Assembly: GCA_026419785.1 (NCBI GenBank)
Contig: JAODTK010001399.1
Location: forward strand, 1 to 64,000
DNA from: Sclerodactyla briareus
Taxonomy: Eukaryota > Echinodermata > Holothuroidea > Dendrochirotida > Sclerodactylidae
Direction of reading: 5' to 3'
Length of the DNA stretch: 64,000 nt
A model generated the notes under the pieces. That model was not told the origin of the DNA. It saw nothing but the letters and a program-made list of their open reading frames with translations, and ran no database searches. Of the stretch, positions 23,101-31,899 are shown in pieces. The translations under genes were made by a program, and so were the position numbers. How positions within the stretch are numbered: position 1 is the first letter of the stretch; every line of letters starts with the position of its first letter.

Positions 23101-24240
23101 CATTATGATGAACATGCCCAGTGATATTGCCAAAAAGTACAAAAATCAGTTTTTGACCCCTACGTGACCTTTGATGACCTTCAAGGACATGAGGTTTTAT
23201 AAAAATTGTTACGCCCATGTGAGGCATTACTCTAGAAGCATATTGCATTCCAATGAACATGCTAATGTTATGCAAAAAAAAGCTATAAATTGAACTTTGA
23301 CCCCTTGTACTACCAAGTATGCGTCCGATCGAAGCGGGAGTGGGATTCCTCCATAAAGCAAACAGAGGTCTATCAACATATCCAAAAATAACCAAGTTTC
23401 TATTTGTTTGCCCCGTAACTCCTTAAATAAAATAAGCACATTTATTCAGACTTCAACCTTTAACCACATGATCACCCGACAGAGTCAAATTGAGGTCAGA
23501 GGGGTCCAACACATTGCAGGTAAACAATTTATGCACAATGGTGAAACCTTCCAGCCTTTCACAGATATTCAATTCTCCGATTAGGGACAGACAGAAAACA
23601 GTTTTTGGAACACCCCTAAGTGACCTTGAAGACCTTTAATGAATTGGCAGTTTTTATGAAAACTTGCAACTCTCCATGTGATTACATCCAACTCCTAGGG
23701 CATTTGGCATTCGGATGAACATGCCATGCTATTGCAAAACGTACAGAAATCAGTTTTTTTACCCCTATGTTGACCTTTGATGACCTTCAAGACATGACGT
23801 TTTTATAAAAATTGTTACTCTCATTGTGTGCATCCACTCCTAGAAGCATATTGCATTCCAATGAACATGCCTAATGTTATTCAAAAAGCTATTAAATTAA
23901 ACTTTGACCCCTTGTTTACACCAAGTATGGCGTCCGATCGAGCGGAGTTTTGGTTCCCTCTCCATTAAGCACACAGAGGTCTATCACATATCCAAAAATA
24001 ACCAGTTTCTATTTTTTTTTGCCCGTAACTCCATTAAATAAGCACATTTGTTCACGACTCAACCTTTAACAACAGAACAACCGACAGAGGTCAAATTGAT
24101 TGGTCAGAGGTACACACATAAGGTCAACAATTTATCACAATGGTGAACCTGCCAGCCTTCAGGGATATTCAATTCTCCGATTATGGCCAGAAAAACATTT
24201 TTGCCCACCTAAGTGACTTGAATGAAGATTAGTAACTTAA
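20200..24240 (+). repeat. Tandem array of ~600-bp units with 'tgacctttgatgacct' motifs
   Basis: The marker 'cgatcgaagcgg' recurs at about 20947, 21524, 22138, 22744, 23326 and 23934, giving spacings of 577-614 bp. Each unit carries two similar half-blocks ('gtaactctccatgtgatacatcc...gcattttgcattctgatgaacatgccc' and 'gtgatgcatcc...gcatattgcattccaatgaacatgcc'), a 'gcccgtaactccttaaataagcacattta' block and several 'gaccttgaatgacct' strings. The leading part (20200-20680) holds two copies of a shorter related unit. Copies differ mainly by single-base gaps. The array lies in the KRIT1 intron between 18973 and 26179; no coding function is visible. Confidence 0.9.
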
Positions 24241-24250
24241 ATGACCCCTT

Positions 24251-24305
24251 TCCCCCCCCCCCCCCCCTGGGGGGGGGCCCCCCCCCCCCTCCCCCCCCCC
24301 CCCTC
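24251..24305. other. C/G homopolymer patch, probable assembly artefact
   Basis: About 55 bases are made almost wholly of C runs with one G run, starting immediately after the tandem array. This looks more like consensus failure at an array edge than like biological sequence. Confidence 0.6.
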
Positions 24306-25429
24306 CCGTCTCTAACCCGTATAAATTCTTGGGACCTATAGATAAACCATCTCACCACTTTTCGTCAAAATCCAACAACTTCAAAAATATCACAGAAATT
24401 AATGCTGAATTAGACTACTATTAGCATATATCACTTTCCAAGAATCTGATCGATTCGTGTACTCTTCATAGTTTTTTATCTACCTCTGAACGGCTCACTC
24501 AAGCCTCGAACCGATCCAGAGATATCGTGTACCAAGCTCCGGGCCAATTTTCATTTAAATTGCAATTTATTTGCAAATGGAAATGGGTCTTTGCTGATAT
24601 AAAGTGGATGCACATCAGCACTCTTCACCCGCGGCACCTCCACAATAATGTCCGCAGCCTGATGGCTTCCCCGGTCAGGAGATATCAACCGACCTGACGG
24701 ACCAGACAGACAGACGGCAACAGACAACAGACGACTGACGACGGCCCTAACCGCCAGACAGACAGACAGCAACAACAGAGTGACCACTATTTCTCTCCCT
24801 GAACAAGTTCATGCGGACAAAAATGACAGATGTATGTAAATGCAGCAAGCTCTCATCTCAGCAACCCCTACCCCAGCAGCCGCACCCCCCCTCAATAACA
24901 CCCCTATCATACACCCCTTCATAGGCCAGAATTCAATAAAAGAAATATAAAAAATTCCTGTGTGAAATTCAAACGTCAAAGGTTCATCAAGGGGCATGTC
25001 CCCCCCCCACCCTCCAGATGTGACACCTCATCCCTGCCCCCCCATCCTCCCCCTTAACCCCCCCCCCCTGAACATAATGACAACGGGTAAATAGAGAAAG
25101 CAAGGTTCATTCCTGTTGTACTGTGAATCAGTGTTGCTGTTATTCTTAAATAAACACAAGCATGGTTAGATGAGGTGACATCACAGGGAAAATAGGAGTA
25201 AATAGCACAGTTGACTTGGATGCAGTTATGAATTGGATGCTATTTAACAGTCATCTCAAAAGAGGACTAGCGAGACATCTCTGAGAAAACTGGTGGAACC
25301 CACCGCCGGGTCAAAAATAAAACAGAGAAATGAAGGAGTCGCCATAATTATATTCTACTCCAACAAAGCAAGGGCTCATAATCAGCCCTCACTTAGGGGC
25401 CTCTGTAGATTGGACTCGTATAGAGAACC
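24306..25429. other. Intronic, no gene; dispersed-repeat fragment
   Basis: 24550-24790 contains a GC-richer piece ('ccgcggcacctccacaataatgtccgcagcctgatg') followed by CAGA-rich simple sequence; its minus-strand open frame is not supported by splice sites or motifs. C-runs occur near 25001-25070. Confidence 0.4.
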
Positions 25430-26178
25430 CCTTCCCCCCACACCCATGCCCAGCTGTGATACTGTCATCAGTTCCCTCCCCCCCACCCCCTGCCCCAGCC
25501 TTGTGGACTACTGTCATCAGGTCCCTTTCCCCCTCCCCCCACCCCTGCCCAGCTGTGGACTTACTGTCATCAGGTCCCCCTCCCCCCCACCCCCTGCCCA
25601 GCTGTGGACTTACTGTCATCGGTCCCCATCCCCCCCCCACCCCCTGCAAGCCTGATTCGTATCAGGTCCCCCCCCCACCCCCTGCCAGCCTGGGGAATTA
25701 CTGTCATCAGTCCCTCCCCCCCACCCCCTGCCAGCATGTGGACTTTACGTATCAGGTCCCCCTCCCCCTCCACCCAGCCAGCCTGTGGAATAATGCATCA
25801 AGGTCCCCCTCCCCCCCACCCACTGCCAGTCTGGTGACTTATTGTCATTAGGTCCACCTCCCCCCCCACCCATTGACCAGCCTGTGGACTTACTGTCATC
25901 AGGGCCCCCTCCCCCCACACCCTGGCCCAGCCTGTGACTTACTGTCATCAGGTCCCCCTCCCCCCCACCCCCTGCCCAGCCTGGGACTTATGTCATCAGG
26001 TCCCCCTCCCCTCCCCACCCCCTGCTCCAGCGGTGGACTTACTGCATCCAGTCTCCCACCCCCGACAAGCCTGTGACTACTGTCATCAGGTCCCCCTCCC
26101 CCCCACCCCCTGCCCAGCCTGTGGACTTCCGGTCTCAGGTCCCCCTCCCCCTCCACCCCCCCAAGCCGGTGGACTTAC
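25430..26178 (-). repeat. ~50-bp minisatellite carrying copies of the KRIT1 5' splice site
   Basis: About fifteen units of roughly 50 bp. On the minus strand each reads GGACCTGATGACAGTAAGTC, then CACAGGCTGGGCAG, then a G-rich run (GGGGGTGGGGGGGAGGGG). The first part reproduces the last 13 bases of the KRIT1 exon at 26179-26263 and its donor (GACCCTGATGAC|GTAAGTCCAC). Exact GTAAGT strings survive at 25559-25564, 25608-25613, 25888-25893, 25937-25942 and 26037-26042, plus the real donor at 26173-26178. The sense strand is G-rich, so G-quadruplexes are possible in the DNA or pre-mRNA. Confidence 0.9.
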
Positions 26179-26263
26179 GTCATCAGGGTCCTTGGACGTC
26201 GTCTTGCTCCCTCTGTTCAAGTCCAGCTGCAGATGAGGACTGTCCAGGAGGGTGTATGTCGAT
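26179..26263 (-). CDS. KRIT1: KRIT1 exon, start of FERM F1
   Basis: This 85-bp segment has donor GAC|GTAAGT and acceptor CCGCCAAAG. The frame reads YTLLDSPHLQLDLNRGSK then TTSKDPDD. Human KRIT1 has '[20 protein letters not shown]' here, so L-x-x-G-x-x-TT is conserved. From TT to the downstream NL motif the residue count is identical to human. It ends in phase 0, matching the exon at 18910. The entry phase is one base off the upstream exon at 28176-28239, again consistent with a single missing base, possibly in the CCC run. The donor side runs directly into the minisatellite. Confidence 0.72.
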
Positions 26264-26284
26264 CTTTGGCGGCAAGGGGGGTTA

Positions 26285-26600
26285 AGGAGGAGGAAATGTT
26301 CAATTAGGGGGTTCAAAGAGGGGAGAATGTTCAATGAGGGGGTTCAAAGAGGGGAGAATGTTCAATAAGGGGGTTCAAAGAAGGGAGAAATGTTCAATTA
26401 GGGGGTTCAAAGAGGGGGAACATATTCAATTAAGGGGGTTCAAGGTGAGGGGAAATTGTTCAATTAAGGGGGTTCAAAGAGGGGGAGAGAATGTTCAATT
26501 GGGAGGGTTCAAAGAGAGGGGAATGTACAATTGGGGTTCAAAGAGGGGGAAAATGTTTGGATTAGGGGGTTCAAAGCGCGGGGAAATGTTCAATTTGAAC
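26285..26600 (+). repeat. ~32-bp G-rich minisatellite (GGGGGTTCAAAGAGGGGAGAATGTTCAATTA-type)
   Basis: Nine copies with 'gttcaaag' starts at 26311, 26342, 26373, 26405, 26438, 26472, 26507, 26536 and 26569, a unit of 29-35 bp. The plus strand is G-rich, the opposite skew to the adjacent 25430-26178 array. It begins about 20 bp upstream, in the gene sense, of the KRIT1 F1 exon. Confidence 0.9.
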
Positions 26601-28175
26601 AGTAGCACTTATGCACTCGAATCAGTACAGCCTTATGAGCACCCCAGTGGACGGAGAGATCTATATAGAAGATATGTGTGATAGACTCAGTACAGCCTAA
26701 TGATGACATGTGAGGCTAGTGCAGTCATGTACAGCCTTGTAGACATAACAATGCATCTGGTGCACACAATTCAGCTGTAAATTTTTTTAAAAAATTGCAC
26801 CGCAATGAAGCATTGAGAAGTGCACAAAAACAAATGTAGGACAGCAACTGTTGTTATATAAGCAAGTTATTCAAGTCCACAGAGCAGAGATCAGCTGTTG
26901 CAAGCTCAGCTTAGCAACAATAAAGTACTGGACTGCTAGAATATAAACTACACTAAATACACAATTATGACATACATGCTAGTTTTACTGTATTGAAATA
27001 TTAAGTTATCAGTGCAGCAATCATGCAGAATAATTTTGAAAGGTAGGAAGTATCACACCCCGAGCTTGAAATGCAGAGAGTGTTAGTGCAAGCTCAGTTA
27101 GCAGCAATAGAGATCCAGCTGATTGGACTGTACTTCAGCTGGGATATGAACTACAATGAATGCAGTCATGAATGTTAAATTTGAAACATGTCGGCCAGCA
27201 AGGCTGTTACTGTATATATCCAAGCTGAACAGTGCAGCCATTGCTGGTGCTGCTGCAGTTGACTTCTGTTCCCTTTGCTGCACCCTGGATGCGACGGGAT
27301 TGCAGCAAGTGTTTTGATTTTTCTTTTGACAATGGACAGTGATGGTAACAAGCCATAACGTAATTCACTAATGTCCAAAATTGAAATGATTTTATTGATT
27401 CAGGAAGATTTTCCTCCAAAGAATAGATAGTATAGTAAAGCAAGTCACAGAAATAGCTTTCTTAGCAAGTTGCTATTCTATACTTGACTCAATACCATGA
27501 AATCTCTCATAAACCCATTGGGCATTACCTTCCATTTTAGAGGCAATATAAAAAACATCAGGAAAGGCTCCAAATGACCATACTACACTATGTTAGGCTA
27601 CTTTCTAAATACTATACATTTGTGTATAACTGTTCCAAGGCCTATGACAATTATTACTTGGTGAAATCTTGCTTCCGACCTAATCCAAACAGCAAGAGAG
27701 GGAGAGAGATTGGGGGGGGGGGGGGAAGGGAGGCCGTTGAGGATTATTAATTATAGGGCATGTCCAAAACAATTTGGTATATTTCGTGATATTAAAGTTC
27801 TGTTCTATTGGTACACGACAACAATTTAACATTCTTTTCTTCACATTCTCATCCCAGGGAGTCCCCTGCGGTTTAATTATTGCAATTATAAGCTTCTTAG
27901 AGACTCCTTCACAGTTTACAAATGCGTTTGGAGAAATATAAGAAGATTATTGAGTAAGATTTCAGTGCTTAAACCTATACCTCTGCGGTATTAGAGATCT
28001 GGGTTCGGCTTCAGTCAGAGAGGGTGCTGAAGAAACGATTCAGATAAAAGACAATGAATTAGATAGAGTAACAGCTAAAAACAGTAAGAATAGGCCATTA
28101 GAACTTGGACCGGGGAGGGAGGGGGAGAATGAGATAATTCAGTATTCGTTCTTCCATTGAGTACCAGCAACTTAC
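26601..28175. other. Intronic, no further exon recognised
   Basis: Contains loose internal repeats ('gtgcaagctcag.ttagcagcaat' at 26901 and 27085) and the MITE B relic. The minus-strand frames at 27098-27443 carry no known motif. Confidence 0.4.
27540..27770 (+). mobile_element. Degraded MITE family B relic
   Basis: Matches the interior of the 10685-10987 element ('aggcaa.ata', 'tactacact.tg.taggct', 'catttgtgta...ctgttc.a', 'ttacttggtgaaat') and likewise carries a long G run (27711-27725). Clear terminal repeats are not visible. Confidence 0.5.
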
Positions 28176-28239
28176 TGGGTTTGTGCAAGCCTCTGTAGTA
28201 CTCTCGCGTTTCCTCCAATCCCTGGGCCGTGGCCTTCCT
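28176..28239 (-). CDS. KRIT1: KRIT1 exon, ankyrin-to-FERM linker
   Basis: This 64-bp segment has acceptor GATTCTCTTAG and donor CCCA|GTAAGT. Its phase-0 frame reads RKATAQGLEETREYYRGLHKP, corresponding to the human KRIT1 helix 'NWEEAAKLLKEAINKP' that follows the last ankyrin repeat: L-EE, the aliphatic/aromatic pair and the final KP align. It leaves one base of a codon. The preceding part of the last ankyrin repeat (about 20 residues) is not in this exon and was not located between 28239 and 28669. Confidence 0.68.
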
Positions 28240-28668
28240 CTAAGAGAATCAAAGCATTCTTCTCTCTCCGTAAGGGCAAACGATACATAAGAAAACAGAC
28301 AGACATAAACATTATAATTTACTGTTTTCATGATCGTCAAGGTGGGAGTGCTCTGAAACACCAATTGACGAAATGCAATCACTCAACCAATCAGCTGCTC
28401 TCAATTGCATTACTAACTACAGTATAGAATAGAGGGGTTATCTTCCATGATGCAATCACCATAGGCCACTCTGCACAAACAAACAGAGAGGTCAATATGA
28501 ATCCTGTCTCAATTCAACATGATGTTTTTCACTCTGAAGCTCTTGAATACCAACGATTACAGGTAATCGAAGGAAGAATGTAGATGTTTTATTTCACCTA
28601 GAAGAAAATTCTGTTCATAATGAATTCTAAAAGGTATCTGGGATGCAAAGTTGCAAATCACCACTCAC

Positions 28669-28766
28669 ATTTCTTAATCGGTTCTGGATGTTGCCCAATC
28701 ATCCTGCACTCATTTCGGGTACCCTTTAGCACAGCAAAATTTAATGGGACCGAACCACCTTCATTC
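28669..28766 (-). CDS. KRIT1: KRIT1 exon, ankyrin repeat
   Basis: The acceptor is CTATTCTTCCAG and the donor is AAAT|GTGAGT. The frame reads NEGGSVPLNFAVLKGTRNEC then RMIGQHPEPIKK. Human KRIT1 has '[23 protein letters not shown]', and PL-x-FA and HPE fall at identical spacing. The one-base entry completes the two bases left by the exon at 29265-29330. The canonical GH of the repeat is replaced by TR, so this is a divergent ankyrin copy. The exit phase does not fit the exon at 28176, so a small exon, or an error, lies between. Confidence 0.75.
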
Positions 28767-29264
28767 CTGGAAGAATAGGAAGCACTGGTGTGAAGAAGCC
28801 AGTTTGCGGTAAGCGTTGTGCAGGTCAAAAGGTCACTCCATACACAATTGGTGGTACATCCTTGCTCTGCTCACATACACACATGGTCTGTAAGCCCACA
28901 AAATTTGTGATTTCATCGAGGGGAGAACAACTTGAGGTATCGATACCACCTGACATGGATTGCAGTAGGGATGATGATCAGGTTGTCAACTGGATTTTAC
29001 ATAGATATCATCCACTTGAAAGGGAGGTTTCATGCAGCTTATCAGCATGAAATCTTCTCCCAATTAGTAAGTGGAGATAAAGTATAGAAAAATGTGAATC
29101 AGGCAAGGATTAAGCATTAGGCCGAGAAATGAGTCTCTAAGTCAAAGCATAGCAACTAGAGTGGACACACTCCAGTCAATCAGTCGAAAATGACCCATGA
29201 GTAGGAAAGCACCCCCTAGAAAATACACCCCCCACCTGCTCACATGGGTTACCAACACAGATAC

Positions 29265-29330
29265 TTCCTCGATATTAGAGAGCAGATTCTGGACTGAAGT
29301 AGAACTCTCACTGCACCGACGTGGCCATTC
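29265..29330 (-). CDS. KRIT1: KRIT1 exon, ankyrin repeat
   Basis: This 66-bp exon has acceptor TTTCTTATTCAG and donor GGAA|GTATCT. It reads NGHVGAVRVLLQSRICSLIS, a classical ankyrin second helix (NGH-x-x-x-V-x-x-LL), matching 'YGKVEATRILLEKGKCN' of human KRIT1. It begins with one base of a codon and ends with two, which joins cleanly to 28669-28766. Joined to the upstream exon, the boundary codon is Trp, as in the human CWYGK motif, if the upstream frame is shifted as described there. Confidence 0.8.
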
Positions 29331-29783
29331 CTGAATAAGAAACTTAGAATAAGTTGTTAGCTGTATTCATACCCACTTACTGGGCTGTAACTATACCCAC
29401 CTTGTACTAATATATACTCCCATCCATGTCTTGGTTAATTTCTGCTCTGACGTTTCATGTCCATTGCGTCCTGGTATGCTACTCGCTAAAGAGTTTAGGT
29501 TATGACCATTCAGCTTTCTTCAGCATTCGATCTAGCATTTCTGGGCACTTCCAAGAAACCTTATCACTTTTGCCCTGCATCTGCCCAAATTTGGCCAATT
29601 CTTTGCACACTTTCTGGCCATTTTCTGCACAGATTCTTCAATCCTACATTATTCCGAGATCTGATATTGTATACCTCAGTCAATTTGTCATGCTGTATGT
29701 TTCTGTTGACTTTTTATTTCTGTTTTTTTCTGCGATGGTTGATGTTTCCAGAGATATGCTGGTCTGTTGAGGTGTTTACTTAC

Positions 29784-29914
29784 CAACATTCTATGAAGTG
29801 GGACCCAGGTGAATATATCGCCCTGATCTGGTAGGTAACCCATGTCCAAGAGACGCTGGATATTTTCTTCGTGGCCTCCCAAGCTGCACTGTGTAAGGAG
29901 GTTGTTCAATCCAG
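29784..29914 (-). CDS. KRIT1: KRIT1 exon, ankyrin repeats
   Basis: The acceptor is GACTTTTTTTTCCTAG and the donor is TTG|GTAAGT. The frame reads GLNNLLTQCSLGGHEENIQ then RLLDMGYLPDQGDIFTWVPLH. Human KRIT1 here has '[25 protein letters not shown]', so RLL, the W-x-P-(I/L)-H core and the spacing agree. The last bases (GAATGTTG) fit the family only in another frame, giving ..CW before the next exon, so two bases appear to be missing around 29790. It enters with two bases of a codon whose first base lies in an upstream exon I did not find. Confidence 0.8.
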
Positions 29915-30069
29915 CTAGGAAAAAAAAGTCATGAGAGAGATAGAATTCAAACAGATAAACTGCGGGTATATAGTTTTATGTCTACAGGTGTTCGCGTGTG
30001 CTGCAGGATATATGATTGTGAATCCTAAGGTGGGCTCTCTGGGCTTACTGTGTTTCACACTCTTATTCT

Positions 30070-30380
30070 GCACCAGCGTTGCAACATATGTGCTGCAGCT
30101 GTGTTGCCCATATGTGCTACAGCTGCATTGTTCATATGTGCTGTGCCTGTGTTGCCCATATGTGATGTGTCTCAGTCACACAAATTTGCTGTTCTTTGTT
30201 GCACATATGTGCTACGCCTGTGTTATACATATGTTCTCACCTGTGTTTCACACATGTGCCTGGCATGTGTTGCACATATGCACTGCACCTGTGTTGCACC
30301 TATGGGCTGTGCCTGTGTTGCACATGCATGCTGCACCTGTGCTGCACTTATGTGCTGCACCTGTGTTGCACATGTGCGCA
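30070..30380 (+). repeat. ~24-bp coding-length minisatellite (TGTTGCACATATGTGCTGCACCTG)
   Basis: About a dozen copies of a 24-bp unit around CATATGTGCTG. Because the unit is a multiple of three, several forward frames stay open (repeats of the type CCTYVLHL), which explains the 209-codon frame spanning 29931-30560. No evidence that it is translated. Confidence 0.85.
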
Positions 30381-30999
30381 CTTTTTGCTAGTATTTTGGT
30401 TACTCCCTATTTATCACATTGGGGAGATCGAACTCAACCGGCTTCAACCGATAATGGCTGTGGAACTGAGGCTCTCCTGCTATCGTACAATACCTCTGTG
30501 AACGTCACGGGGTACAGCCGTAACCTGCAATACTGCATAATACAAAACACATACTTCTAAGAACCTTGCACAAATGAAATCTGGTAGATACGAACAAAAC
30601 GCGTCACTTAATGATTAAATAATATCTTTTAATTTCTATGGAAGGGAATGTTTTTGTGTTTCAGCTATCAAGGTGCAAACTTGCAGCATTCACTGTTGGA
30701 GTCCGTGGTGGCCGCCTTATCATTCTCTAGCTCATCAGTCACGGTCAAAATTGTTAGGATAACATATATTAACTCCACAAGGCAACCCGCATGATCTCCA
30801 ATTTCTTGGTGCATGGTTCTGCCATGTCCCTTTTTCATTCCTACCAGTTTAAAAAAATCAATTGCGCGGCCATTGTTATTTAATAGTTGCCTCTTATATC
30901 AGGTACCAGGCATATTCTACACCTCAACTTACAATAGGCAGAACCAGCATAGAGAGTGATCAAGTGTTTGAGTGAGTGGGCGATTTAGGATGGGAGAGT

Positions 31000-31240
31000 T
31001 GTAGAGTATGTGGGTGGGTTTTGAATAGGTTAATAAATGGTGTATTGGAATATTCCAAAACGATCACCAGAAACTGCATTACAATGGAACCAAGTGAAGA
31101 CCAAGAATTCACACCTGCAAGTACAGCCATCTGGGGGGAGAAACAAGACTCAATTTGCATACTATCAGCTCCACATAGTTGGATAAGGCATGGAGTGTAG
31201 AGTATGTGGGTGGGTTTTGAATAGGTTAATAAATGGTGTA
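31000..31240 (-). mobile_element. SINE fragment between 45-bp direct repeats
   Basis: 31000-31044 and 31196-31240 are identical 45-bp direct repeats. Between them, 31050-31145 matches the body of the SINE at 31685-31874 ('cagaaactg.attacaatggaacca', 'agtacagccatctgggggga'). No B box remains. The perfect flanks suggest a recent event: either an unusually long target duplication or a local duplication. Confidence 0.65.
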
Positions 31241-31684
31241 GTTGGCAAGTGTGTGATTAATTCATAGTAAGTAACAAAGTATGAGTCAGAATGACTCAAA
31301 GGATGAATGAGTGTAATGTAGCGTGGGGAAGAGCAATTGGGTCGGGATTGAGTGACGAATGAGTGAGTGAGTCAGGTACTGTACATGAGGAAGTGAGTGA
31401 TTACAATTTTTTTTCTTCTTTCGAATTCTACGGGTTCAGGAAGCCAAGTGAGGCTCATCAAGGAACCCGACAGCATTGATCATGAATGAACACCGGCTAT
31501 AACTCGCCTTCCCTTCTCGACAAGTGCCCAGATAATATTGAGGCAGTGGTGTTACCAATCTCGACCTGTTCCAGGGATCGCTCATGTGTCCCCTCCCAAA
31601 GGACAATCAGTGAAACTCCAGTACCTGACCACTTTCTCAGAACCTGGAGGAGCAGAAGATTAATGTCAAATGTGACTGCTCACA

Positions 31685-31874
31685 GCCGACCAACAAATAT
31701 CCCAAACAAACGCCAGAAACTGTATTACAATGGAACCAACTAAAGACCAAGACCTCGCCCATCGCAACTTCAAGTACAGCCATCTGGGGGGAACAAATTT
31801 GATGACAGCTGGAATTTGAACCCGAGATATTTGCTTGCAAAGCGTCACTTCACTGCTCTGCCATTCTCCCGCCC
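31685..31874 (-). mobile_element. tRNA-derived SINE
   Basis: On the minus strand the head has an A box (TGGCAGAGCAGTG, about 31850-31863) and a B box (GGGTTCAAATTCC, 31811-31823), followed by a body shared with the fragment at 31050-31145. It would be a LINE-dependent retroposon, not a working tRNA. Confidence 0.75.
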
Positions 31875-31899
31875 TGAAGTGAATTAGTGGTAAATGAGG

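Larger units (their letters stand above)
16640..29914 (-). other. KRIT1: KRIT1 (CCM1) homologue, partial gene span
   Basis: Eight minus-strand exons are listed individually below. They encode ankyrin repeats then FERM F1 and part of F2, in the same order and spacing as KRIT1. KRIT1 is a cytosolic scaffold at cell junctions. From established knowledge, its FERM domain binds the small GTPase Rap1 and the tail of HEG1, and its N-terminal NPxY/F motifs bind ICAP1 and CCM2. The upstream Nudix/NPxY exons were not found in the window, and one exon between 28239 and 28669 is unaccounted for. Introns are 0.4 to 7 kb and full of repeats. Several one- or two-base deletions break the frame. Confidence 0.8.

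Noticed and set aside
25456..26156. Long Pro-rich or Gly-rich open frames on both strands over the C-rich repeats.
   Set aside because: They are by-products of the ~50-bp minisatellite, with frequent frame changes.
29931..30560. A 209-codon plus-strand frame with Cys-rich repeats.
   Set aside because: It is explained by a 24-bp minisatellite whose unit is divisible by three; no splice sites or start context support it.
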